Source: Strigamia acuminata (Eukaryota; Arthropoda; Chilopoda; Geophilomorpha; Linotaeniidae). Taken from it: a stretch of 64,000 nt of DNA. The translations under genes and the position numbers were made by a program. Every line of letters begins with the position of its first letter. The stretch's first letter is position 1. The stretch spans positions 3,410,001 through 3,474,000 of the forward strand of contig OX442315.1 of the NCBI GenBank assembly GCA_949358305.1, read 5' to 3'. Of the stretch, positions 1 to 11,662 are shown piece after piece. The notes under the pieces were generated by a model. That model ran no database searches. It worked only from the letters and a program-made list of their open reading frames with translations, and was not told the DNA's origin.

Positions 1-626
1 GCGTGGGTTAATGGGGTTACAACAGTTCCACTCAGTTTACCTGCTGTTACTGGAGTTACCTTTTCGTTCACCACCTTTTGAAAAAGTGAGAGCAGTACAT
101 CCGTTGGATCCTTGATTTTCATAGTCTCATACAACTTAAGTCTTTGTTCCATCTCTGCCAGTTTAGTCGGAAATACAGTTACAATCATTTGCTGCATTGC
201 CGGCTTCAAACCTTGGAACACATAATTAATTTTTTGACTTTCAGTGAGTTCCGGTAATACAAAAGCACATTCGGCCAATACTTTCTTCATATAGGCATCT
301 GCTGTTCCTTCTGTATGTTTCATGAAGTGGAGAGTATTTAAAACATTTTCCTGGCCCCTACGAAACTTTTTTTCAAGTTGTGGTTTCCACTCGGTCCACG
401 TCCAAGTTGGATTCTTTTTTAATAACTCCACAAACCATGCCAGTCTATCAGTTTTTAACGCTAATGGTAAATGCTTAACTCTCTCATCATCAGTGCCTAT
501 TGTGGCTTCATATGCTACTAGCCATTGGTCGATGTTTCCCTTTATAGTGTCATAAGAAATAACATCCCGCCTTTGTATCATTACACTCTTAAAAAGGTCA
601 GTTAGAACTGCTATTGGGTCCGCCAT
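1..626 (-). CDS. Gypsy-type gag (partial, runs off window)
   Basis: An open frame runs from an ATG at 626 off the left edge, about 208 codons. It begins MADPIAVLTDLF and shows the layout of an LTR-retrotransposon gag capsid domain: a W-rich stretch (LAWFVELL, then NPTWTWTEWKPQLEKKF) followed by helical FMKHTEGTADAYMKKVL and FQGLKPAMQQMIV segments. In Gypsy elements this domain forms the virus-like particle shell. The same frame stays open upstream of the ATG to a stop at about 1060, adding a Glu/Gln-rich stretch without a methionine, so the true start could lie in an upstream exon. Pol is expected to the left of the window. LTR-like signals lie upstream at 1643-2046. Confidence 0.75.
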   Translation of the reverse strand, partial: MADPIAVLTDLFKSVMIQRRDVISYDTIKGNIDQWLVAYEATIGTDDERVKHLPLALKTDRLAWFVELLKKNPTWTWTEWKPQLEKKFRRGQENVLNTLHFMKHTEGTADAYMKKVLAECAFVLPELTESQKINYVFQGLKPAMQQMIVTVFPTKLAEMEQRLKLYETMKIKDPTDVLLSLFQKVVNEKVTPVTAGKLSGTVVTPLTH

Positions 627-1642
627 CTTGGATTTCACTCCTTTTGATGTGGATCCCTGAGTATTAGTTTTTACTAAAGGTGTTTGTACAAATTTTATTG
701 GTGTTAATAATTCAAAAACTGATTGTAACAATTTTGGCTTTATTAATTTCAAAGGTGAGGAAGAATCAAGTTCCTGTTGTGATAAAGAATCTAGGAATTG
801 TTCTTCCTGGTTTATCTCAACAGCTGGTTCCTCTTGTTTTATTTCAACCACTTGTTCTTCCTTTTCAACTTCAGGCTTAGTGTGTTTTATCTTTCCACTC
901 CCTCTTTTAGTTGTGATATTACAGTTATCTACTGTCCTTTGTAATTCTTGGTTTTGTAAATCTAGTAGATTATCCGTTTGTGTTTGTGTAAGCTTTACTG
1001 GTTCCTCCACTGTTAAGCTTTGAAATGCACTATAATTTTTATTTTCACTACTCTATAATGCACCTCACACATTCACTAATAACCACAATTCACCAACACA
1101 CAATCCTGAAACAAATTCTATTTATTATTAGCAATCAACAGTTCAAATTCAAAATATCAACAACAATATCGCTAATTTCCTGAAAAGTAGACAAATATAA
1201 CAATTAGTCATCAACAGAATCAATACAATTTATCAATTTCCTGGGGAAAAAAAAATTATTAAAACTTTATTAAATAAATTATTATCAAAATTATTTCCCT
1301 CTAAATATTTAATATTCAACAATTATAAACAACTTTAATAATTAAATCCAAAATATTATTCAATTCAATGCAATCTTATTAAATATTCAATCACTATACT
1401 GTCTTCAAACTCTGAGTCACTCTCTGATTCACTCTTATTTCTATCTAATATGCAAATTATATTGCACTACTCTTAAATTTTATAAGAATTCTTATTTTTA
1501 ACTTAGCTTTTTCGGGGTTTTTTAGCTCTAACTTCTCAATTTTAGCACAAAATTGGCTGATTTTACTGTAAACTTTCACTTATTCACTATTTTTATCAAC
1601 CAATTAGTGGGTCTCAAAAGAAAACCGCAATCTCCACCACTT
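627..1642 (-). other. Leader between putative LTR and gag
   Basis: The first about 430 bp (to 1060) are open in frame with gag but lack an ATG. The rest is very AT-rich and holds no gene I can support. It probably represents the untranslated leader of the gag-containing element. Confidence 0.4.
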
Positions 1643-2046
1643 TGTTACGTGGCCAACTGGCCAATAATGACCACGTAACTTATTACTGTTTTACTGCTAA
1701 ACATTATCTAATAACTAAGAGTGAAAGGAACAGTCAGAGTTTGAGTTGAAAACAAAACAGTATTCTTTATTCTTTAAATATAAATCATAAAACTAAAGCA
1801 TGAATACAAATTATAAACTAAACCTAATTAAACCTGAAACACATATAAATTAAGAGATATGATTAACACTTTGATTTCAGTTCAGATTTGGAGGGAAACG
1901 ATTACTTCATGCCAATTGCTGGCTGATGTGAACCGTTTAGAAGCCCGGGATGGACTGAGTTCTCAGAGCCAAAGTGGCTCTTTTATAACCAGATTCCCCC
2001 CTCATTAATCATAATTGAACAGGCCGTGATGCAATCATCACGCACA
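1643..2046 (-). repeat. Candidate 5' LTR of the left-edge Gypsy element
   Basis: On the minus strand the segment shows promoter and polyadenylation signals in LTR order: TATAAAAG at 1987-1980, then AATAAA at 1771-1766, then a possible CA end at 1643. The sequence that follows begins AAGTGGTGGAGATTGCGG, which could be a primer-binding site, but I cannot name the tRNA. The TG start near 2046 is a guess because the partner LTR lies outside the window. Confidence 0.45.
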
Positions 2047-2822
2047 CTGCCTAGTGATAGATTTTAGTAATTCTAATAAGAGTTGTGCTGGTTTGAGGCG
2101 ATCGGCAGACGACGCGCCTCAACCGCATGACAATATGCAATTACAAGTTTAAACGTATGTTTGCACGATTTAAATTTGCTAAATAATGTTACATAATATT
2201 TATGCGGTGGTTTGTGTAAATACAGCAGATTTGCAGGCAATATTAATGTTATTTTAAATATGTATACATTGCAGTCATCTTGCAGCAATTAAACATTATT
2301 TCATGTAAAAGCAATTTTTTTTGCATAATATTCAATTTTTGTTGATCTAATTAATAATTTGTGGCCTAAAAGTAAATATTTTGCCCTAAAATAATAAAAC
2401 CAGGATTTAGACATTTGTCTTATTTGTCTACATGGATGTGAGATTTGCATTTTATTATTTAGAATATTTTATACAATATGTGTTAGTCACAGTATCTTAA
2501 TGTTAAATTTACGTCATTTGAAGAGTGTTTATTTTTATTTACAGTATGTTATATCACGTGTGTGTCAGTATAGCATGTGTCATTGTATTGTTCTTTGGCT
2601 ATATTAGTTTTCCTTTCTAAACGTTATGCTTGTACAGTTGCTGTTTTGCCTAACTAGTAAAAGGTTCTGAAAACATTTTGTGCCCAAGATACTTCAAATT
2701 ATTTTGATTTGATTTTCATTAACCAAGAAGAACCCACAGAGAGAATAGTACTGAAACATCACATGTAATATTATATGCGGCAGATAAACCAATAAAGCTA
2801 TAACATATTAATGTGTTGTATA
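2047..2822. other. AT-rich intergenic DNA
   Basis: This holds the 3' flank of the channel gene. One short open frame (2073-2288, minus) shows no recognisable motif. I see no gene here. Confidence 0.5.
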
Positions 2823-5800
2823 TTAATTTCCACTCATATATTTCATTTTTTGCGGTAATCTTTGCTGTTTGAATTTATGGAATATCAACATGTCGTGTAA
2901 ACATTCCATAACCGACAAACCAAGAATAAACGATACGGTAGAGCCGACGTCACAAAGAAGTTTGACAAAGGTAAATGCCAACATTTCCTCAACAACTTCT
3001 TGCAAGTTATGAACAACTTTAACCATAAGTATATTCATGACTGCACCGAAACCCACCACCACATTCATTTCAGGATGGTAGATGGAATCGTTGCAAGCTT
3101 TGACGCAGTTGCAATCGTCTATGGGGTTGGTTTTAAGCATGATGAAGAGGTATTGTGATTTGACCAATTCGGCTGATGTTGCATTTCTACACATTTCTAA
3201 CGATGCATTCATAAAAGGCAATCTAAAAAAACACTCTTTCTAGAACTGAAAAGGTAAGATTTGTAAGTAATTGCATACTTGCAAGAAAATGTCGCCATCA
3301 TTTTTTGATCTAAGCAGTTTTTGACACATTGCAAGTGTTCCACTTCTCCAACGCATCTACTCTTTGGTGTGTTTATTTTGACTAACTGCAAAAATAAAAA
3401 ACCATTAGAAATGTTACTCTTTGTTTGCAATTTCATTTACTTTTTGCATTGTGTAACGAAGTGCATATGTTCCAGTGTCTGCCAAGTGTAGATATGTTTT
3501 CAAACTGAATTCGTTGCCAGGAAATATTTGAAATATCTTTTACGATATAAATGCAAAATACATTATTTCCTCTGTCACAAATTATGGTTTACATTTCTCT
3601 AAAAAATGTTTGATTGACATTTTAACTGACAAAGATAAAACCAAATAAAACCAATCTGTAAACCATAATTTGGGGCAAAAAAATTAAAACCAGAAATGTA
3701 AACCCTAATTATAATAAAATAAAAATAAAAAAAAGTTTTTTCTCAATTACTTTTGTTTTCAATACACAATTTTTATTCGCTGCTGCTGCAACGGATATCC
3801 CATATCCAGGAAAAGATGGAAAATATTTTGTAATATCTGAAATATATTAAAATCGTAAAAAACTTTGTTAATATTGCGATCACACGTAAGCGTTATAATT
3901 ACTCGGATTCGATTTTACACAGAAGCCGAAAACCGTAGAAAAAAATTCAAGTGTTACTGGAACTTCAGTATTCTTAACAGCATCCTACATTAACGCCAGA
4001 CAAAAATTATAAATATTAAAATTTGTGAATTTTAAATTTTAAATTCCATAATCATACCATTTGTGGCAGAACCATAATTTTTTGACCACTCTTAGACCAT
4101 TTCCACAATTTATCTACAGATACTTTGTCGCTCACCATTTTCAACATTTCAAAATCATCGAGACAATCGGAGACATTATGATCTTTCATGTAGTTTTTCT
4201 TTTTCAACACCAGTTTACCACTGTCCGCGCATACGACTAACGAGGGCAATTCAATGTATTCAATTTCCACCATTCTTACAGATATGGTTTTCGGATAGGA
4301 CAAGTAATACACAAAGCGATCGTAAATCTTAAAAGCGCAGGCAAAACTGAAGAGTATTGTGACAAAAATCCAAAAATACTTTCTTCCATCGTTTTGTTTA
4401 GCCAAAATGTTCTTCAAACCAGTTAGTTGGAAACTATCAAGCAAATGTTCTTCGCTTTCGTCCTCATATTTCTTAAGACATTTCTTTGCTCTGTTTTCTA
4501 GTACAGAAAAATGATGTGATGATTTCTGCTTCGATCTTTTTACGTTTTGAATAACAAGAGTGATTAGAATGATGAATATTTCAACAATCATGAGACAAGA
4601 CACTCCGAGCGTGAGACCCATGTTCCCTCCTAAATCGCAAAAGAGCGCGATGAGATCGTAGGCTGACACTTCCTTTGCGATTCTTATGGAATCCATCACT
4701 TTGATTCTCAAAGTCCATCCAGATAGTTCCTCCAGCGTGAAACGAGTCGAAACGATGTTTTGTTTACAAGGTGTGCTGCACTTGCAAGGATATGACGCAT
4801 TGGCCTTCCAAAAACCCAAGTAAGCCGCTTTCACTTCTGAGTATGTCGCAAAATAATCTCTTTGGCACTCTGACAAATGCTCAAAGTTTCGCATGAATGG
4901 CAACCTAAACGGAAGAAAATTTTTCCTTCATGTATTCTTCTAATACCAATGTTAAAAGAACTTCAGAGCGCACCAACCTGCACTGCACTTGACTCTTTTG
5001 TATTTGCTGTCGTACACACTTTTCTTCACACAATTCAAAATCAGCAATTGAACTGCACGTGTGTTTGGTTTTGTTCAGGAACTCGTACTACAACACAATT
5101 GAATGATCACACAATAACTTGTAGAATTTCGAATTATAATGATTACTTTTTGAACTGATACGAGACTAACACTCGTTTGTTTGGATAGTACACCAAGACC
5201 ATCACTTCTTTCAACTGAGGAATTCTGTTTATCTGCCAATACAAACTAATACAAAAGGAATAGAATACTCTGAGAATGACTCTAAGAATAACGAGTTAAT
5301 CGTGCGCTTACATTCATAGGTGGAAGCGAACATCTGTCCCCAAACTTGGATTCGTTAAATTTAAAAACCAATTGATTTTTTGGATTCGATAACCGAACTT
5401 TTTCATCTATCGACAGAAATGAACATCACTCGTAAAATCAATCAAATTGTATAAAATTTCTCACCAAGTGTCATAAGAATACACAATCCCATAAAAGTGA
5501 ACGCATATTTCACTTGATTTTGCAAAATTGCAGATTTATCCTAATAAAAGAGAAATACAATTTAAGTTTGTCAAGAGACAGATTTAATACAAACTTACTT
5601 GCAGAGTGTGAATGGTGTCAACAACGTGACTAGTGTTCAACATGGACCACAATTTCAATGCGCTCACATTGCATCCCCGACTGAATATCAACAGAGGCTC
5701 AGTGCAAGACTTGGACATAGCTTCTGCCTGGGCACCTTTATCAATCTTTAAGGCGTATTCTGCAAACTCGGGAGTGGAGGTTGTGCACAACACAATAGTG

Positions 5801-6075
5801 GGAAACTGAACGATGTTGTCTACTTGCGTGTATACGTTGACAATAGTTGGTTCAGACATGTAGTAGGCTAATCGATCGTAGACCAATGCTGTGCAGAGTA
5901 GTACGCTCACTATGAGGACTGCAACCCACAAGATGCGGAGAATACAATTGGATTTCCCGTCGTTTATCTTCGCCATGATACTCAAGATAGCGTCGTCACT
6001 ATTTCGAGATAAATTATGGTTTCGCACCAATTGAAGGACTCTCTTGCGGAACCGAGGTTTAAGTTTGCGAATCAT
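2823..6075 (-). CDS. Fused tandem DEG/ENaC (pickpocket-like) channel, two subunits in one protein
   Basis: Eleven exons (5599-6075, 5465-5540, 5312-5397, 5147-5224, 4978-5087, 4058-4904, 3921-3984, 3751-3836, 3441-3536, 3279-3385, 2823-3222) join in frame to 808 codons. Unit 1: TM1 about residues 45-66, FPTIVLC at 91-97, cysteine-rich region, TM2 about 360-395 with the GxS filter (GVS, 376-378). Unit 2: TM1 about 453-472, LPSLVVC at 495-501, TM2 about 760-786 with GLS at 777-779. Exon 6 encodes the C-terminal half of unit 1, a 57-residue linker and the N-terminal part of unit 2, with no stop, splice need or methionine between TM2 and the second TM1. Intron phases repeat exactly (0,1,0,0,2 twice), and exons 3 and 8 are both 86 bp. 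The family forms trimeric sodium channels in sensory neurons and epithelia. The ligand is unknown. The weakest splice site is the exon 9 acceptor. The canonical His-Gly before TM1 is missing in both units. Confidence 0.85.
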
Positions 6076-6678
6076 GATGTCATTGAGTCATTGGTTTTAC
6101 AAACAATCGCAAATTAAATGCCTTTTATAGCAAATTTCTATCTACCAAACTGTACATGATGTTTTGATAAATTGTTTTAAGAAATGCAATGGCTCATGGA
6201 AAAGAAATGACTGCAAAAGTTAATTGTTTTGCTACGAAGTAAACAAAGAAATAAAGAATTGTAGAGCTCTTGCTTGAAATGTTTACTCTAGTGTGTGTGA
6301 GCGATATCTATAAAGTCTTTTATAAAGTCTTTTTGATGCATTTCAATTAACTTTGCTTTGAAAACACCTATTGTGAAAACAGATCAATTTTCAACACGTC
6401 TCAAGGTTTTGTTAAATAATTTAAATGAGCTCTTTCAGCAATGGACAAAAACCTTTTGTGTGCTTTGTGAATAATTAAATCCTTTAGACTCCGTAAATTA
6501 TTACCTCACATTCATAATCACGATTGATTTCAGGAACAGAGCCAACACTTATTTATCATACAAATTAAAATGCGGAAAACTTTGTATCACGCCCATTACA
6601 ACGATGAATGAATAATGAATACTGATTTGGACAAGTTCGTACACGTGTATCAACCCACAATAAATGCGTAGAAGCCAA
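6076..6678. repeat. 5' flank of the channel gene, duplicated at about 7690-8145
   Basis: The stretch from about 6230 to 6655 recurs with many substitutions at about 7731-8145. Shared landmarks include the run TTAAATGAGCTCTTTCAG and AAAATGCGGAAAACTTTG. It probably holds the promoter of the channel gene. I see no coding region. Confidence 0.7.
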
Positions 6679-6680
6679 TA

Positions 6681-6993
6681 AGGCTTTTTACTTATCGATG
6701 GGTGTCGCTCCAACGAGCATGTGCGTAGCACAAATGAGTTGCAAGAACCACAACAACACAATACCAACAGGACTAAAATTCGATTTATTAATTTATTTTA
6801 CAATGTTTAAAAAAAAATTTTTCAGTTACTTCGGAAAACCGATGTTACATTCATTTATAAAAAAAAAATGTTGAGAGAATAAATTAATAAATCAAATTTT
6901 AGTCCTGTTGCTATTGTGTTGTTGTGGTTCTTGTCACTCATTTGCGCTACGCGCATGCGCTTTAAAGCGACACCCAGTGATAAGTAAAAAGCC
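6681..6993. mobile_element. Foldback/MITE with TA target duplication
   Basis: Two inverted arms of roughly 120 bp (about 6681-6800 and 6870-6993) are near-identical reverse complements, separated by a short AT-rich loop. The ends read GGCTTTTTACTTATC and its complement and are flanked by TA on both sides (6679-6680, 6994-6995). This fits a Tc1/mariner-type non-autonomous element. It has no coding capacity. Confidence 0.75.
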
Positions 6994-7004
6994 TATTCGA
7001 TTTG

Positions 7005-7190
7005 CTGTCGTTTATCTTTGACATGATACTGTACTCAGGAAAGAGTCATCACTATTTCTACTTAAATTATGGTTTCCCACCAATTGAAGAACCATCTTGT
7101 GGAATCTTCGGATGTCGTAGGATTAAAACTGATTTAGATCGATTGCAAATGACAGCACACGTAGGCTATAGTTTACATTGGAACAGTGAT
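7005..7190 (-). pseudogene. Decayed duplicate of DEG/ENaC exon 1
   Basis: About 120 bp match the start of exon 1 of the adjacent channel gene (5960-6075) in the same orientation. Shared landmarks include TCGTTTATCTT and TAAATTATGGTTT. Substitutions and indels destroy the reading frame. With the matching upstream copy at 7690-8145 it looks like the remnant of a further tandem channel unit. Confidence 0.7.
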
Positions 7191-7258
7191 TAATTTTATT
7201 CAAACAGGGTATATATGCAAATATATTCTCCCCCCTATTATCACAATAACTTAACCTA

Positions 7259-7678
7259 TACTCTTGTTCAACTCAAAAGAGTGGCTTTCTCCCATTGGCC
7301 GAGCCGCATTACTCCTAACTCTAGATCGTATTACTACCACTAGGAGAAGTAGTTTTTATTTTAATTTATTATTTAGATTATTTATGACCATTTAAACTTA
7401 TATAATTTTAATTGTATTTTATTATAAAATGTTATTTCCATTTAGAAAATAAAGTTTTATGCACATATAAATCTAAAACTCATGTTTGTCCTGTTTATTG
7501 GTTGCTTTGTCAGGAAAGCAAACAATTTTGAAATTTTGGCTGTCACCTAGGCAATCGATTACAATGTCTGTATATTGTAATGCATTTCTGGTGTTTGGGT
7601 CTATATTTTTGGATCACTACACCAGTGATACGGCTCGGCCAATGGGAGAAGGCCACCCTTTTTAGTCAAACAAGAGTA
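7259..7678. mobile_element. MITE with about 57-bp terminal inverted repeats
   Basis: The terminal inverted repeats (about 7259-7315 and 7621-7678) pair over CTCCCATTGGCCGAGCC and start TACTCTTGTT. Each end abuts TA (7257-7258, 7679-7680). The 420-bp element splits the duplicated channel 5' region. No ORF of note lies inside. Confidence 0.75.
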
Positions 7679-7689
7679 TATTTACATAT

Positions 7690-8145
7690 ACTGTATATTA
7701 AGAAAATTACTAAACAAGTGGTTGTTTTGTTTTGCTACGAAATGCACAAATGAATGCAGAAATGTAGAGCATTTGCACAAAATGTTCACACTCTACCGTA
7801 CATGTGAATTATTTTTAGAATCTATTTTGTATACATTTCAATCACTGTAACTTTTCTTTGAAAACACTTATTATAGAAAATTTTCAACACATTCTCAAGC
7901 TCTTGCTAAATAATTAAATGAGCTCTTTCAGTTATGGACAAAAACCTTTTATGTACTTTGTAAATAATTAAACCCTTTACACTTTGTAAATCATTATCTT
8001 ACATGCATACTCAACATCGATTTCAGGAACAAAGCCAACACTTATTTATCGTATGAATTAAAATGCGGAAAACTTTGTATCACGCCCATTACAACGCTAA
8101 ATGAATAATGAATAATGATTTCAACAAATTATCACAGGCGTATCA
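7690..8145. repeat. Second copy of the channel-gene 5' flank
   Basis: A diverged direct repeat of about 6230-6655. Together with the exon 1 remnant it shows that the 5' part of the DEG/ENaC gene was tandemly duplicated before the two small inverted-repeat elements arrived. Confidence 0.7.
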
Positions 8146-8522
8146 AGCTAGAAGCTGAGGAACAACATTCAGTATATTGACTTTACCATACAGTTACACA
8201 GTTTGTGAAACACTAACCTACAAGTAGCTACTAACATGAAATTTAAAAATCATTAAAAAAACTATAAAATTTTTGTATCTTTGCTTCTAAATACAAAATC
8301 ACCTGGCCAAAATCTATGCCTAAAACCTCATTCTTCTTTCACTTCACTAATAGAAGTGAAAATCTTTTATTATCTATTACCTGGCCAACCGTTGCTAGGG
8401 GAAAATATGGAGGCTGCATGATACTTTATACATTGTATTGTTGCCAATGCAATGTACTTTCTAACTGTGCTTAAACCTGCACAATTCCTTGTGATGCAAA
8501 TACACCATAAAAATCTCTAGTT
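8146..8522. other. Intergenic DNA, no gene seen
   Basis: AT-rich sequence in which I see no gene or structured element. CCTGGCCAA occurs twice in the same orientation, which is too little to call a repeat. Confidence 0.4.
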
Positions 8523-9103
8523 TGTGGACGGGCGCCATTCGGGCACCGGAATGCCCGAGCAGCGCCGGGCGCACGACATGTGAAGATAGAAGACACACAA
8601 GAGACTGTATTATGGTTTATGGCCTTTATTCAGTGTTTAGGGGTCAGAATCTTATGTCCCTTTTATTGCTATGCTGCATTGCTGCAGCAAACCTGCGACC
8701 ACACGCGGCACAGCATGTGATTAGGGTTAACCGTTTGTGCAGCGTGGTCACACAGATGTTCATTCGGCCCATGGTGATCGCTCACGGCACTGGGACTGAC
8801 ATACTGGCCAAGTCTCTAAGTGTCACTATGGTAAACAAGAGTGGAGAACAGCCAGATGTTGATCAGAGCTGTTCCTACAGAACTCTGGCCACAAACAGAA
8901 TGTTGAGCCTTTTATAGTCCACTCTTGCACCATGGTTACGAGATTACCTCTTCCCATTGTTGTCGGATTAGTGACCGGATGTGATGTCATCTGGATCACT
9001 ACTCAGCAACCGTCACCGCCACCTGGCGGGTGGGGTTGGGCTGGGCCATGCAGGAATGGTGTTGCAGTGGTCGGTTATCGGTCACAACTTCAACAGCATC
9101 ACA
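8523..9103 (-). repeat. Probable solo LTR
   Basis: On the minus strand the segment starts TGTGATGCTG and ends CGTCCACA, with TATAAAAG at 8916-8909 and AATAAA at 8630-8625 in the right order for U3-R. It is GC-richer than its surroundings. No internal region or second copy is present in the window. The flanks do not show a matching target duplication, so the ends may be slightly wrong or the copy old. Confidence 0.55.
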
Positions 9104-9155
9104 ATGCTTTCAAATGTATTTTCTATTTTACTTATAACATGCTTAGGCATAAGGC

Positions 9156-10837
9156 TGTGACGATTCTACTTTTGGCTGAATAATTAGCCATTATAAGAGA
9201 TAAATCGGTTTAAACAAGACATTTCTACAACTAGAAATAACCTAACCGAGATAAGCTACGGAAGTCTGTACAACGTGAATATGTGATCAAATATAATAAC
9301 TTACGATTTTCGTGTGATTCAAATACATGTTTATTAACATTACAACTGGAATGGGGTTCTGGATAAGTGTAACGGCGGCTACACTGGTTGAGGATCCGGG
9401 CGATGCTGTTCGAGTGGTGCGGCTGACTTTGCGGCATCGTCACAGTTAGCGCTACGGAGACGTATTCGGTCCCGCAGCTCGGATATCTATTTATACGAAG
9501 AGTCCTTCGTATTTTGGTCGGGAATATTCATTAGAATATTCCGTATTTAAATCAACAAAACATTATTAGTGTAATATAACAAAAGGATTGTTATATTGTT
9601 ATTCTATGGACGGGGACAGTCACGACAGTCGAGGGGACCATCGCGGGAGTTGTTGAGGCTCCATCCGCCAGCATGCCTTACGACGACAAGATCTCGTGAT
9701 CAGGCGCCGGGTATTTGTTTTCTGCGTCAAGTCGCTTTCAGTGGTACCAACCACTGGGTAAACATTTCCTGGGGGACTACCAGATCGGCCTTACCAGTAA
9801 CCGAGTAGTTTGTTTAGCACAGTATTTGGAATACTGTTCACGGGCTACCAACCCGGAGTATACGATGGGGCGGGGACAGTCACGACGGTCGAGAGGACAA
9901 TCGCGGGAAGCTTTGACACTTCCATCCGCCAGCATGCCTTACGATGTCGGGATCCTATGATCGAGCACCGGGTAAATATTAATCAGCTGTTGCTGTTGGA
10001 TTACCATGATCCAGGTATTTGTTTAACGTAACATCTTTTAGAAATTACTCACGGGCTACCAACCCGGCGTATCGCCTGTATATTGGCCTTTTACCGACCT
10101 CAGACAAGTCTTGCCTACTTAACGGAAGGACCAGTGCACTGCACCGGAACCCTGGGAGATTATATACAACAGCCATCCTTACCGCGACCTGGGGCCAGTT
10201 AGCTGAGGGGCCCACTTACATCTGGCAAGGCCAAACTGTATAGGAACATTATACTATGTCACCGTACGAAATCTCGCTATCTTTTAAGATAGCAGGCTAA
10301 CGCTACGGGACCATTTGGTAACCGGAGTTAGTCTTCCCGAAAATACGCTACAACGAACAATATCATAATCTGTAAGAATACATATTTGATGAGAGACGAG
10401 GGGGCCTGATGTGTCGATAAGAAAGAGAGAAATCAAACGATAACCAACAATACATACAAACATACAGAAAACAAGCCGAAGGTCTGGTGGAAAACCAGAG
10501 CTTATATAGTTCTTTAGAACAGAAGGATTAGCGTTAGCCAATCAGACGTCAGAATCCGCGGATTCGTGGGTCACTTGTCTGGACCTAATATAGACTGGGT
10601 CCGAAAGAGTCCGATTGGTTCTCTTCAACATGTAAATGTGAAATATAATATTGATTCGGTAGAATCAATATTCAAGTAAATAATACTTCTATCATGTTTA
10701 ATAAATAATTTATATTTATTCATGCCATTATCACAATTAATTATAATTCTCGCAATTTATTCGAAAATGCGCGCTTTTAGTCAAAATAGCGCCATCTGGT
10801 GTTAAATCTGGGAAAATACGGTTTTATAACCGTCACA
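9156..10837 (-). repeat. Element A 3' LTR
   Basis: It starts TGTGACG and ends CGTCACA in plus-strand reading. On the transcribed strand TATATAAG lies at 10508-10501 and AATAAA near 9330. The LTR holds an internal repeat: about 120 bp containing GGACAGTCACGAC and CCATCCGCCAGCATGCCTTA occur twice (about 9602-9720, 9866-9980), and GGGCTACCAACCCGG also occurs twice. Confidence 0.93.
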
Positions 10838-10848
10838 TATCCCCCGGT
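10838..10848 (-). promoter_or_regulatory. Element A polypurine tract
   Basis: Minus-strand ACCGGGGGATA immediately precedes the 3' LTR, where plus-strand DNA priming is expected. Similar CCGGGGGATA/G motifs recur further in, at about 11464, 11651 and 13942. Confidence 0.75.
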
Positions 10849-11662
10849 GACAAACATAAGAGCTTACTAACTCTATATTTGTCATCGACAAGAGTTACTT
10901 CTTAAACTTAAGATGTTCACCCAGATTTTATTGAATTCTTTAATCCAAAACGTGCTCTATTAATTTTGTTTAAAATTAATCACACACCAGTTTCTTTCAG
11001 AAACTTATAACACAATTGACTAATTGGCTTTTCTGCACAACACATCTCCTGGTGGCTAAGCAACAGAATGGATCCTTCGGATCAGGTCATTCACGTTCGC
11101 CAACCGCTTGATTTCAATTGAAATCTTACTCTACCGATCTAATTCAAATATAAATATATTTACTCTAAGATCTGTAACAGCTCATACAAATTTTGACTTA
11201 ATAAAATCAAAACATAATTCTCTCGCTGCTTAATATCTCAAGCCTCGACCGCGACTTGAATTTCATTTTAACTGGGGGACCTTTTTACACAAATAACTAG
11301 ACTATTGTCTAATTATTACAAATATTTATTCATAGTTGTGTAACCTAACTGGTAATTTATTTTCTTCTAGAAAACAATACCAATTTATTCTACGAGCGTA
11401 AAATATATTTGTTCCGAAATAAACTTCTTTTATTTTATCAGGCTTTCTAGAATTCTAGAATTCTATCCCCCGGTGGTGTGATTTATTAATCACTACACCG
11501 CTACGTTATTTATCCAAATACCATACAAGTTTTTATTAAAAATCTCTTATTCTATTGAATAAATTCAACTCTTATTAACTGAAGCTTTATTTAAAGTTCC
11601 GGTAATCGAGATTTATTTAAAATCTTTTGATTTTGTTGGGATAATCTTTTTATCCCCCGGAT
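10849..11662 (-). other. Element A 3' untranslated region
   Basis: AT-rich sequence between the gag stop and the polypurine tract. It contains two further polypurine-like motifs (about 11464 and 11651) but no ORF. Confidence 0.6.

Noticed and set aside
5147-5236. Alternative exon 4 start of the channel at ATAAACAG
   Set aside because: It would leave phase 2 and meet a TGA in the next exon. The AG eight bases downstream keeps frame and the match to unit 2.
7002-7193. 63-codon plus-strand ORF
   Set aside because: It is antisense to the decayed exon 1 duplicate and not a gene.
8523-9103. The solo LTR as part of element A or a sixth nested level
   Set aside because: It lies outside A's left target duplication and resembles none of the five LTR families in the window.
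8522-9183. Host ORFs of 131 and 83 codons
   Set aside because: They lie in or across a probable solo LTR with TATA and AATAAA signals on the opposite strand and have no recognisable motif.
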